Assembly: GCF_035916875.1 (NCBI RefSeq)
Contig: NZ_JAXUHN010000089.1
Location: 1-64,000 of the forward strand
DNA from: Methylomicrobium sp035916875
Lineage (GTDB): Bacteria; Pseudomonadota; Gammaproteobacteria; Methylococcales; Methylomonadaceae
Length of the DNA stretch: 64,000 nt
Direction: 5' to 3'
Part shown: piece after piece, positions 51,093-59,084 of the stretch
Position numbering within the stretch: the first letter of the stretch is position 1
Layout of the letters: each line of letters opens with the position of its first letter
The notes under the pieces: generated by a model
Told to the model about the DNA's origin: nothing
Databases searched by the model: none
Seen by the model: the letters and a program-made list of their open reading frames with translations, nothing else
Program-made: the position numbers and the translations under genes

Positions 51093-51800
51093 TTAAGAAA
51101 AGAGTTCCGTGTAGCAAACATCCAAATTTCGGCTCACATGCTTGGCTAAACATTTAATTCCAAACATATCGGCCCAATGAATTCGCTTTTTCTCGTCCGC
51201 ATCTTTGTTGTCACGCAATAATGCTTTATAGTCTTTTTGGTCAGATAGCACTTTTTCGATTGATAACTTTTTGATTGCCAAAATATCAAAAAGCTCGTTT
51301 TCGAAAATTGCGGCTTTGGTATTAACCTTCGCAGAATTATTTTTCGATGCAAAATTCAGTAAAACTTGAAATTCATCTTCAACATTCGTCTCTACTCTAT
51401 TAAACAACACACGTATTTTATTAGTCGGAATCCCTGAGCCAGATAACATGGCAATTAATGATATGGTTTCACGCTGCTCCTTTGTACCGTTAGTCACTGG
51501 TATTACAAAGTAATCAAATTCCACATGCGATTCTTCAAACTTAAACATCCCATCCAAAAAATACTCAATATTCGATGCGCCTATATCAATAATGACATCT
51601 TCGGCTCTTACCAATTTCTGAAATAGCTCCCTAAACTTATCACCTTTAAGCTTTTCTACCGCGACCCCCAATCCCTCAGATGTTTCGTTGATACTTTCTA
51701 CTGCAATTATTTGTGCCTCTTTCATTCGAGGCGATAATAAATGCGTTGCAATCGTGGTCTTACCAACGGTTCCCGTATAACTCATAACAGCTACTTTCAT
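51093..51800 (-). CDS. stbB: StbB-like ParA-family ATPase
   Basis: 235 residues, MinD/ParA-type P-loop in YTGTVGKTTIATHLL (deviant Walker A), then DVIIDIGASNIEYFL. This resembles StbB of R388-type plasmids, which influences plasmid position and conjugation together with StbA. Starts 3 bp after stbA's stop. Distinct from the parA at 44525-45364, so the element has two partition-like systems. Confidence 0.75.
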   Translation of the reverse strand: MKVAVMSYTGTVGKTTIATHLLSPRMKEAQIIAVESINETSEGLGVAVEKLKGDKFRELFQKLVRAEDVIIDIGASNIEYFLDGMFKFEESHVEFDYFVIPVTNGTKEQRETISLIAMLSGSGIPTNKIRVLFNRVETNVEDEFQVLLNFASKNNSAKVNTKAAIFENELFDILAIKKLSIEKVLSDQKDYKALLRDNKDADEKKRIHWADMFGIKCLAKHVSRNLDVCYTELFS

Positions 51801-51803
51801 TTG

Positions 51804-52205
51804 TTAATCCTCTATATGATTTTCTTCATCAATTTCTTTTAGTGCATTTATTCCAAAGCTTCTTCTTTCTTTTGGGGTTATGAACCTGTTTGGTTCTTCA
51901 AAATCATTCTTCATAGTTTCAAGTTGATTCTGCTTTTGGTTTGTATCGACTTCTAAACTTTCGTTTTTCCGTTTGTTTCTAATCCTGTGCAACGTTGTTT
52001 CGAATGTTCGAAAGTTCATTTTGATACCAAGCGATTCTCTAAGCGTATCGAACACCTTTTCCCTATGCACTCCAGATGACAAGGCCAGCTCGACAGAGTC
52101 TATTACCTCTCTAATTTTGGCTGTATCAGATTTTCCATCCATCCCGCCTGCCAATTTGGCCAGGGCATCAATGGCATCATTTTTTTTTCGATCCAAGGTC
52201 ATCAT
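51804..52205 (-). CDS. stbA: StbA-like DNA-binding protein
   Basis: 133 residues. The N-terminal half is a helical domain (MTLDRKKNDAIDALAKLAGG, then a KVFDTLRESLGIKMNFRTFETTLHRIR interval) resembling the DNA-binding part of StbA; the C-terminus is a flexible, charged tail. StbA of R388 binds repeats just upstream of its own gene; here a cluster of phased GNTATG motifs lies at 52230-52300. First gene of stbABC. Confidence 0.7.
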   Translation of the reverse strand: MMTLDRKKNDAIDALAKLAGGMDGKSDTAKIREVIDSVELALSSGVHREKVFDTLRESLGIKMNFRTFETTLHRIRNKRKNESLEVDTNQKQNQLETMKNDFEEPNRFITPKERRSFGINALKEIDEENHIED

Positions 52206-52229
52206 CGAATTTAGATTTGATTTGCTTGT

Positions 52230-52300
52230 GATATGGATTTGTTATGTAAATGTTTTGCTATGGTTATGGTGTGTTCTGATATGGCTATGTCATTGCTATT
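52230..52300. repeat. Helically phased GNTATG repeats upstream of stbA
   Basis: GATATG 52230, GTTATG 52241, GCTATG 52257, GTTATG 52263, GATATG 52278, GCTATG 52284 and GCTATT 52295 (another GTTATG at 52350). The subset 52230, 52241, 52263, 52284, 52295 is spaced 11, 22, 21 and 11 bp, i.e. on one face of the helix. Candidate StbA-binding sites. Confidence 0.65.
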
Positions 52301-52389
52301 TACCTGCTCACCATTCGTCACGACTTTGCTCATCGAATGCAATGTATTTGTTATGTCCAGATTACACAGACTTTTCCCCCATGTCCGAT

Positions 52390-52423
52390 CGAAAGAAGCG
52401 CTAAAACCGCTCCTTTCGTTTTG
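52390..52423. repeat. Dispersed hairpin repeat, copy 2
   Basis: Starts CGAAAGAAGCGCTAAAA and ends CTTTCGTTTTG; arms CGAAAG-AGCG / CGCT-CTTTCG. Located upstream of the stbA repeats. Same family as 40091-40125 and 57856-57889. Confidence 0.7.
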
Positions 52424-52617
52424 AGGTTGCATACCAGTTGACAATCTCTGGAGGATCATTAGAAAATGAAATTTCGTGATGGGTTCTGCGCTACAGGATG
52501 CCTTTATCCCCAAAGACCTGCTACGGGAGCAGGCTAAACAGATCCGAGATCCCCCGGACTGCCTATATGGCGGCATGAAGCCACCGGGAATAAAGCCTTT
52601 ACTGGCTGCCTTTCCTT

Positions 52618-52641
52618 TTTTCTGGCAACCGTGCCAGAAAA
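52618..52641. terminator. Perfect 10-bp inverted repeat, possible terminator or oriT element
   Basis: TTTTCTGGCA and TGCCAGAAAA around ACCG, with T and A runs at the outer ends. Could act in either direction. Confidence 0.5.
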
Positions 52642-53181
52642 TCATTGCACCCAAGGTGCGCCCGCTGATTGCAAATTCCTTTTGCATCAAAAATTTACCC
52701 TTATTTTCCAATAAGTTGTGCCTAGAGCCTTTGGGCTGCGACGCTCATCAACCCAAAATTCCACGTCCATTCAAACTTGTGAATTTTTAATCCTTTCCGA
52801 AAGATCAGCCCGTAGGACGGCGTCTTTTCGATTAAACCGAAATCCGGCCAAAATTTTTTCCCCGGCCGCTTTTTTAAAACATAGACACTTCAGTCTTTGC
52901 CCTTCACCCGCAAAATTCATTTTGTAAAACAGCGGCTTACCAACTCCACTCTTCCAAAGTCTCAAAAGGAAAAGCTGGGGTTTGTCATTTACCACGTTGA
53001 AAACTCTCAGAACCAGGCAGTGCCCGACCACAGAAATTGTGTTGGTTGGCCCGATTGACACCCACCTGATAGGCACTTTTCATCAATCTTTCGCTTCGCG
53101 CGGCGAATTCAGAAGTAGCGCATTGACGTTTGTCTTTTTCTCACCCTGCTGGGAGGCCAGTCCCAAGCACCTTATGCTCAC

Positions 53182-53297
53182 CGTCGAGAGAAGTGTGTCC
53201 GTAGAAAAAGAGGCGTTGGGGATTCCTGCTGGAATTCCCACTGGAGCCGGTTATGCCTGCTCTCGACGTAAAAGATATTTAGGACAACCCGGCTCCA
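53182..53297. other. Overlapping inverted repeats, candidate oriT/origin or structured RNA
   Basis: Three interlocking pairs: CGTCGAGAG (53182-53190) with CTCTCGACG (53260-53268); TGGGGATTCC with GGAATTCCCA (about 53216-53240, one mismatch); TGGAGCCGGTT (53242-53252) with AACCCGGCTCCA (53286-53297). The first and third pairs overlap, so two alternative folds exclude each other. It lies in the gene-free stretch 52206-53507 between divergent operons. I see no convincing gene in that stretch. Confidence 0.5.
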
Positions 53298-53507
53298 CCC
53301 CAGAGCGGCTTATAACCAAGCTGTTCCGGCGTGGAGCTGAAAAACTGCAATTAGATTTTTTGGATTTTCCAAGAGGAAGCAATGAAAGTATCAATAACAC
53401 TGCCTGACCGAAAAATGGCTATTAACTTTTGTGGCCTCGGAAGTAAATCAGGAACCCCAGAAGACGGATTAAGGATTGATTTGATGAGAATCATCTAAAG
53501 TCAAAGC

Positions 53508-54461
53508 ATGGATAAAACAATTCTTCGCCACAAAACCCGCTGTCACCCGTTATACAAAAACGGTGAGTCTGAAATTATCCGTGCGTGTAACGATAATGCC
53601 AAAACACAAAAGCGGCTTATTAGCCAATGGTTGAGTTTTTGTATCTGGTCGATCACCAAGGACGGTGACTTGCTCGAAACGATTAACTTAGTGACCCGCG
53701 AGCATATTATCCGCTACGGACAATACCTAAAATCAGAATTCGATAACGGAAAATTTGCCGGCACAAATACCGCGGCAAGTTATTTGTCAGGAATGAATAC
53801 CGTGATGAAACTAATCCACGGTGAAAACTGGGAAAAGATCAGCCCTATAAAGGATTGCGGCTTGGAGCCTATTTCTCATATTCCCAACAAGAAACCGGAA
53901 TTAGACAAATATGGCCTGCCGGATATTGAAAGCCTGGCCGGCTACTTACTCGAACTTCAAATCTCCCTTGGCGTCACTGTGCGTGAGGCTTTGATCCTTG
54001 ATTTGAAAAAAGCCCTGACAGAAGGACGTTCGACCGGATGGGTCACGGTAACCCACTTTCAAAACGGCGTTAAGCGAAAAGTCCCTTGTCGGCTCTCTGC
54101 GATCAAAGCCATCGGTAGCGGCATAGCGGCCAGGCGCCTACAAAAGTGCTTGCCAAGAAAAATGGAGTTCGATGATTTTCTCGCCGCCCATAACAAATTG
54201 GCAACGAGAAAGGGTTACTCCACCAATACGGCCCGAGGCATCTATATCCGCGACCGGTACCAGGAATTGACCGGTGTCGAACCGCCGATCATTTCCGGCC
54301 TCAGTCAAACTGAACACTGGCAAAATCTTTCTCGGCATTCCAACAAGACGACCCTATCAGAAGCCAAAGGCCTCGATAAAAACACCCGCCACCAAATCGC
54401 CAAGGAAATTGGCGTACTGGGCATAGAGCCCCTCAAAGATTACCTGGATAAAAAACCATGA
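53508..54461 (+). CDS. Integrase-like protein, catalytically degenerate
   Basis: 317 residues, paralog of the next gene. The N-terminal core-binding fold (AKTQKRLISQWLSFCIWSI) is present. Compared with that paralog, the first catalytic arginine region (SLGVTVREALI versus TLGLRFKESCL) has T for R; the HxxR box reads NTAR instead of HPER; and the LGHSR-YLG end reads GVLGIEPLKDYL, keeping a tyrosine but not the histidine. Likely a DNA-binding partner rather than an active recombinase. Its stop overlaps the next start by 4 bp. Confidence 0.75.
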   Translation: MDKTILRHKTRCHPLYKNGESEIIRACNDNAKTQKRLISQWLSFCIWSITKDGDLLETINLVTREHIIRYGQYLKSEFDNGKFAGTNTAASYLSGMNTVMKLIHGENWEKISPIKDCGLEPISHIPNKKPELDKYGLPDIESLAGYLLELQISLGVTVREALILDLKKALTEGRSTGWVTVTHFQNGVKRKVPCRLSAIKAIGSGIAARRLQKCLPRKMEFDDFLAAHNKLATRKGYSTNTARGIYIRDRYQELTGVEPPIISGLSQTEHWQNLSRHSNKTTLSEAKGLDKNTRHQIAKEIGVLGIEPLKDYLDKKP

Positions 54462-55396
54462 GTCGAAACTACGAAATCGGCAGCCGGGACATGTTCACGG
54501 CTGGGAAAATACTGCTGAAAGACCGCTCGCCAAATGGGTTCAAAACCAAATCCGATTACAGCGACCGCTGGCGGTTATTCTGCATGTACGCCGAAGAAAA
54601 TGGCGTAAAGAAAATGGAAGATGTCACGCCGGCGTTCGTCGTTGCCTATGGCCAGCACTTGCAAAAGCAACTGGAAGCCGGGATCTATTCCAGCGCATCG
54701 GCGCCAAAGAATTACCTGTCGACCGTGAATTGCGTCATGCGCCTAGCCACCGGAGGCCAATGGAAAACGGTTCGCCCAAGCAAAGATTGCGGCATCGAAC
54801 GCAGAAAATATATTCCCAAGGAATCCAAGTCGCTGTCTGAGACTCGGCATCACGAAGTACAGCAAGCGATCGATGACCGACTGTCACGGATCATGGATCT
54901 ACAACGCACGTTGGGTTTGCGCTTCAAAGAAAGCTGTCTTTTCGATGCCAAAGGCGCATTGAAACAACTCGATAAATTTGACTGCATCACTATTCAGGCC
55001 GGTACCAAGGGAGGAAGACCAAGGCGCTTGCCCTGCGACGACGAAATGCGCAAAGTGATCGAGTCAGCTGCTGAAATCCAAAGCGGAAAATCAATGATTC
55101 CCAAAGAAATGACTTACATGAAATTCCGCCGGGAATGCTACGAACAATCAAAAGCAAATGGTATTTCCTTCCATCCGGAGCGTCATGCCTTTGCACAACA
55201 GCGTTACCGTGAGTTGGTCAATGCGCCTTGTCCACTGGAGGCTGGATGGGAGCACAAAGGACGGATCGAAAAACTGGCCGAATACCTCTCAACTTCCTTA
55301 GAAGAAGCCAAGGATATTGACCGCAAAGCCCGCCTCATAATCTCAATGGAATTAGGCCATTCTCGCGTGGAAATCAGTAATGCGTACCTGGGCTAA
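54458..55396 (+). CDS. Tyrosine recombinase (integrase domain protein)
   Basis: 312 residues with an apparently complete catalytic set: arginine in TLGLRFKESCL, HPER in ISFHPERHAFAQQRY, then ELGHSRVEISNAYLG with histidine and terminal tyrosine nucleophile. Small integrases of this kind occur in ICEs and transposons. The overlaps with genes on both sides (4 and 17 bp) mean the three recombinase-like proteins are made in fixed ratio, as in recombinase trios. Confidence 0.82.
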   Translation: MSRNYEIGSRDMFTAGKILLKDRSPNGFKTKSDYSDRWRLFCMYAEENGVKKMEDVTPAFVVAYGQHLQKQLEAGIYSSASAPKNYLSTVNCVMRLATGGQWKTVRPSKDCGIERRKYIPKESKSLSETRHHEVQQAIDDRLSRIMDLQRTLGLRFKESCLFDAKGALKQLDKFDCITIQAGTKGGRPRRLPCDDEMRKVIESAAEIQSGKSMIPKEMTYMKFRRECYEQSKANGISFHPERHAFAQQRYRELVNAPCPLEAGWEHKGRIEKLAEYLSTSLEEAKDIDRKARLIISMELGHSRVEISNAYLG

Positions 55397-55940
55397 AGAA
55401 CTGGAATCGTACACCCATGACTATGTGCGCCGTGGTGGAAAGAAAAACCGACTTAAGCAGGTTTCCTTGATCGTAAACTTCCTGGAGTTTACCGACGCCC
55501 AAGAAGGACTGACATCGCTTCATCGACTTGGCAAGCGACATATCATTAATTTCTGGAAAGCGCATCGAGAGATGCCAGAGAAATCGGCTTACGACCACTG
55601 GCTGGGGTTTTGTCAGCTCTGGAGTTGGCTTGGAAAATCAGAGAAGCCACCGCGGCCGCATAAAATGATTATTGAAGACTCAACAAGTGATGATGTTGGA
55701 CAACAAACTGCGATTTGTTTTACCGAATTTTCCTCAGCCATCAAATCGGCTCGTGAAGCTAAAGGCATGCCGGCCCTCAAACTTGCAAACTTGTCTGGTT
55801 GTGATCCAATCATCATTGATGAAATCGAGTCTGGACAATACGGATCTGTCTCAATTTCGGTTATTCAGGGTATTTTGAAGGTTTTGAACATTAATCTAAT
55901 TATTAAAAATGCCGGACTTGAAGCCTCAACCAATTCCTAA
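55380..55940 (+). CDS. Core-binding domain plus XRE-type HTH protein
   Basis: 186 residues. The first ~95 (WAKELESYTHDYVRRGGKKN, LIVNFLEFTDAQ) resemble the SAM-like N-terminal DNA-binding domain of integrases, but there is no catalytic domain. Residues about 120-180 form an XRE-type HTH (SAREAKGMPALKLANLSGCD, IESGQYGSVSISVI). It could be the directionality factor or repressor for the recombinases ahead of it. It overlaps its neighbours by 17 and 32 bp. Confidence 0.7.
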   Translation: MRTWAKELESYTHDYVRRGGKKNRLKQVSLIVNFLEFTDAQEGLTSLHRLGKRHIINFWKAHREMPEKSAYDHWLGFCQLWSWLGKSEKPPRPHKMIIEDSTSDDVGQQTAICFTEFSSAIKSAREAKGMPALKLANLSGCDPIIIDEIESGQYGSVSISVIQGILKVLNINLIIKNAGLEASTNS

Positions 55941-56388
55941 GAATTCCCTTGCTCACAAAATGGTGAGATTGAACGGTTGGACCAAAACCGATGCAATTAT
56001 TGAAATAGCACACTTCGATAAGGTCGATGAAACGGAAGCCACTCGACGCTACGACCTGGCTACCCAGCAAATGATTAATCGAATGGTTGGTCAACATCGG
56101 CGACATGATCGCGCTAAATTCGCAATGGACGATGCTCGTTACCTGGTTCTCGCCATCGCCTACCATGATGGTACATTCATCTGTTCAAAAGATTTGCCAA
56201 GGATTTCGTACAAGGCTGGATGGGGATCTTTGGTCGGTACAAAAAGCACTGGCCGTGTGATGAAGGAAATCATATTCCCAATGGAAAAATCAGGGCTCAT
56301 TACTGAAGAGCGAGACGCAGATGACAAATTCATCGGTTATCGTTTGACGGACCAGGGTCGAGCCACACTACTAGGTGAGCAATATTAG
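55909..56388 (+). CDS. Hypothetical protein of the integrase operon
   Basis: 159 residues, soluble, not recognised. Its C-terminal half (ISYKAGWGSLVGTKSTGRVM, then SGLITEERDADDKFIGYRL) may be a small winged-helix domain, suggesting DNA binding, though this is weak. The start lies 32 bp inside the preceding gene, so it belongs to the four-gene coupled operon beginning at 53508. Confidence 0.6.
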   Translation: MPDLKPQPIPKNSLAHKMVRLNGWTKTDAIIEIAHFDKVDETEATRRYDLATQQMINRMVGQHRRHDRAKFAMDDARYLVLAIAYHDGTFICSKDLPRISYKAGWGSLVGTKSTGRVMKEIIFPMEKSGLITEERDADDKFIGYRLTDQGRATLLGEQY

Positions 56389-56475
56389 CCCTATTGATTT
56401 ATGTAAGTGCGCACGGGCAGCATTCTACCCGTGCAATTGATCATTGATCAGTCAGTTGATGTTGTCGATTTTCGT

Positions 56476-57621
56476 TTATTGAATGGCTTCAAATAATTCT
56501 TGAGCGTTTAAACGCGCTTGGACATCCTCTTCTTTACCAAGGGATTTGAGCCTGATACCCTCTCTGCCATCAACATACATGGGGCCACCGACATCATCGT
56601 CGTAATCCGATCCATCTTCATGAATAGCGTAATAGTCGTCTTTAGAAAGATCGGTGCCTAATAGTTGAGCGAGGTAAATCCAGGTCCAACAACGCTGCAA
56701 ATTACCTTGGTCAAATTCTTCGATGAGTCTTAGCATTGCTTCCGTTTCACCCTTTTCAGCCGCAACGGTTAACCAGGAATGGACGTCCTGATAACGATCT
56801 AATTTTTCAGCTATTTCTGCTACTTTTAGTGGATCATGATTAAGCCCACTTCTGGGTTGTTCAAAAAATGTGGGGTCATCGAAAAAATCTGCCAAATCGA
56901 TCAAAGCAAGTTCATTTCCTAAGCGGCCCGCCTCACGGAGATGGTGTTCGTACTTTTGATCTTTTACAACGGTGAATGCATACTGTTCAGCCCATTCTTT
57001 CTCCACCCCTGTTAATACACGACCACTTTTTTCTTGGTTATACCAAAAATCAAACCCTGGTGACCGTTCGTCTACATCTACGGGGGAATGGATCAAAGCT
57101 AAAGCGTAATGGGCACTGGCGTTCCCACTTATAGCAGCATCTTCAAGGGTTTTTAGTAATTCTTGTGAAATCAAGTCATGAGGTTCGTCATGGAATGGAG
57201 GCCAATCCTTGTCGACCCATTGCTCCAGATTTTCGTCTTCACTTTCGTCAATGTCTTCTTCCTGCCAATCTGAATAGCCTCGATATGATAATTGCTGCCT
57301 TAGCTTCAATATCAAATCGGAAAGCAACAAAATATTGATCCGCTTTTGTTCTATTAAAATTGGAAATTGAGTGGCAATGAAATCGGCCACAGCAGTTGGG
57401 TATCCAAGATCCAAGCAGCGCTTATGTAGAGACTTCGATTGCTGGATACACGAATGTACTTGCTCCCCCGGCAACAAAATTGATTCAGAACTCAGCGCTG
57501 CAAAGGAGTTATAGCCAAATGCGGTAGCTAAAAGTTCGTAGATATGAGTCCTTTTGAAAGGGGCGGCAATATGAGCCTGGCAGTATTGATGTGTCTCGAA
57601 GACAAATGCTTTGATAGTCAT
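56476..57621 (-). CDS. Hypothetical protein with Sel1-like region
   Basis: 381 residues. The N-terminus (HQYCQAHIAAPFKRTHIYEL, then LATAFGYNSFAAL) is a motif seen in proteins of plasmids and ICEs whose function is unknown. The middle (about 160-310) has Sel1/TPR-like helical pairs (ISGNASAHYALALIH, AAEKGETEAMLRLIEEF). Rich in acidic residues. It is transcribed against the integrase operon and ends 87 bp past it. Confidence 0.6.
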   Translation of the reverse strand: MTIKAFVFETHQYCQAHIAAPFKRTHIYELLATAFGYNSFAALSSESILLPGEQVHSCIQQSKSLHKRCLDLGYPTAVADFIATQFPILIEQKRINILLLSDLILKLRQQLSYRGYSDWQEEDIDESEDENLEQWVDKDWPPFHDEPHDLISQELLKTLEDAAISGNASAHYALALIHSPVDVDERSPGFDFWYNQEKSGRVLTGVEKEWAEQYAFTVVKDQKYEHHLREAGRLGNELALIDLADFFDDPTFFEQPRSGLNHDPLKVAEIAEKLDRYQDVHSWLTVAAEKGETEAMLRLIEEFDQGNLQRCWTWIYLAQLLGTDLSKDDYYAIHEDGSDYDDDVGGPMYVDGREGIRLKSLGKEEDVQARLNAQELFEAIQ

Positions 57622-57945
57622 AAATAAATTTCCTCAACACTTCATCGTTCTGGGATGAATGCACACGTTTAACGTCCCAACGACGAAGCCATTTAAGAAA
57701 TTAAATCAATGACAATTTTAGATAAACCTTTTTTTACTCGTGTGCAAGTAAGGCGGGTGCCAAGCATTATTCTAGTCGTTTGATTGATGCTCGTCAAAAA
57801 AGGAAGGCAAATTCCGCGCTATGGAACAATTTTCATAAAACCAACGCCCTTGTAACGAAAGACGCTCAAAAATCACGCCTTTCGTTGTGACCTCACATGT
57901 TGTTTTTCATTAGGATCATGCATTTCAAGGGAGGCCGAATAGTTC
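57622..57945. other. Divergent spacer with two hairpins
   Basis: No gene. CTTCATCGTTCTGGGA (57640-57655) pairs imperfectly with TCCCAACGACGAAG (57675-57688), and the dispersed hairpin copy 3 lies at 57856-57889. Both probably belong to promoters of the two divergent genes. Confidence 0.5.
57856..57889. repeat. Dispersed hairpin repeat, copy 3
   Basis: Starts CGAAAGACGCTCAAAAA and ends CCTTTCGTTGTG; arms AACGAAAG / CTTTCGTT pair perfectly when one extends two bases to the left. Upstream of the DHH-like gene. Confidence 0.7.
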
Positions 57946-58824
57946 ATGCATAAGCAACAAGTCATCATCTATCCAGAATACAGTGCGGATGGCCTTGGAT
58001 CAGCCTGGGCTGCATGGGAGTTTTTTGGCGATGGGGCTTATTACAGACCCTATCGGTATAACGATCCGATGCCAGACTTCGAGTCCGGAGCGGAAGTCTT
58101 TGTGCTTGGCTGTGGAATTTCTTTAGGAATTCTCTTCGAAGCCGCGATCAACGCTGAACGCATCGTGGTTATCGAAAGCCAGTCACATTATGAAGAGAAG
58201 TACTTGGATCAGGTCAGTGCTCAGCTGGTACCACACAACCTTACCTTCATAATTGATAGCTCACGAAGCGCTTGTGTCATGGCATGGGAGTTTTTCAACC
58301 ACGCCAAGACGCCGCTTTTGCTGGAGATGATCCAGGATCACAACCAAGGTCGATTTTCTATCGAGACATCCAGCGATGTTATTGCCGCGCTGAACAATCG
58401 TCTTCCAATGGATCTCATGGAATTTGGGGGTATTTCTCTTGGCGAATTAAGATCGGAAGGGAAAGCACTGAATGAGCAGACTCGAAGAATTGCCGCCAGA
58501 TTAATGAAAGCGCGTCATGCGGTTTGTCTTGGCGATGTCGTTGGCATGGCCATCAACGCGCCGCCGGCATTTGCCAACGATCTTGGCCTGATGCTATCCA
58601 TGGAAAGGGGAAGCTTTGGAATGACGTATCACTTCAATGGCGAGCGTAATGCTTGGCTCTGTTCACTTCGTTCTAATGGTTCTGTCAATGTTGGGTTACT
58701 AGCTGAGCGTTTCGGTGGTGGAGGCAATGAACGAGCCGCTGGCTTTTCTGTAGAAGGAGGTGCGTCGGCACTCAGTTTTCTAGGATATGCAAATCTGGTT
58801 AGAATTGATCGCTCAGAGAGTTGA
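57946..58824 (+). CDS. Catalytically degenerate DHH-phosphoesterase paralog
   Basis: 292 residues, the same length as the DHH protein at 49716-50594 and alignable end to end. YHKNCLDGLAAAW becomes YPEYSADGLGSAW; IVDFSYSP becomes VLGCGISL; LIDHHITAQ becomes VIESQSHYE; EDHDLWRF becomes QDHNQGRF; GGGGHKNAAGFSV becomes GGGGNERAAGFSV. So the DHH itself and a second metal aspartate are lost while the scaffold is kept. It may regulate the active paralog or bind a nucleotide without cleaving it. A good AGGGAGG ribosome site precedes the ATG. Confidence 0.75.
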   Translation: MHKQQVIIYPEYSADGLGSAWAAWEFFGDGAYYRPYRYNDPMPDFESGAEVFVLGCGISLGILFEAAINAERIVVIESQSHYEEKYLDQVSAQLVPHNLTFIIDSSRSACVMAWEFFNHAKTPLLLEMIQDHNQGRFSIETSSDVIAALNNRLPMDLMEFGGISLGELRSEGKALNEQTRRIAARLMKARHAVCLGDVVGMAINAPPAFANDLGLMLSMERGSFGMTYHFNGERNAWLCSLRSNGSVNVGLLAERFGGGGNERAAGFSVEGGASALSFLGYANLVRIDRSES

Positions 58825-59084
58825 CATGGCCAAATTTATCTAGTGCATACGCCAATTTATGGGCTTGGTTGAATTAGCACATCAGGCCCTGTCGGCCATT
58901 TTACGACATTCAAGTAGCTGAAAACTTCGGTTATGATCGGGCGGGTTTGAGTTAAGAAGCTAATTTTCAACTTAGCTTAGCTGCTCGAATCTATTCCGTA
59001 GATGCACTCGGAGAGTCTGATCAGCAGCTAGCAATTTGGCTATGTGATTACCCAGCATTTTGATGAATGTTTATTTTTCTCATC
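58825..59084. other. Spacer with possible gene remnant
   Basis: No intact gene. On the plus strand two out-of-frame fragments read like protein (GLVELAHQALSAI, then after a shift FYDIQVAENFGYDRAGLS and a stop at about 58953). They could be a decayed short gene. Confidence 0.3.

Noticed and set aside
52211..52711. Minus-strand frame of 166 codons upstream of stbA
   Set aside because: Low-quality composition, covers the phased repeats, hairpin and inverted repeat, and has no recognisable domain. Treated as non-coding.
52982..53407. Plus-strand frame of 141 codons before the integrase operon
   Set aside because: It spans the interlocking inverted repeats and reads as random sequence; no family or convincing ribosome site.
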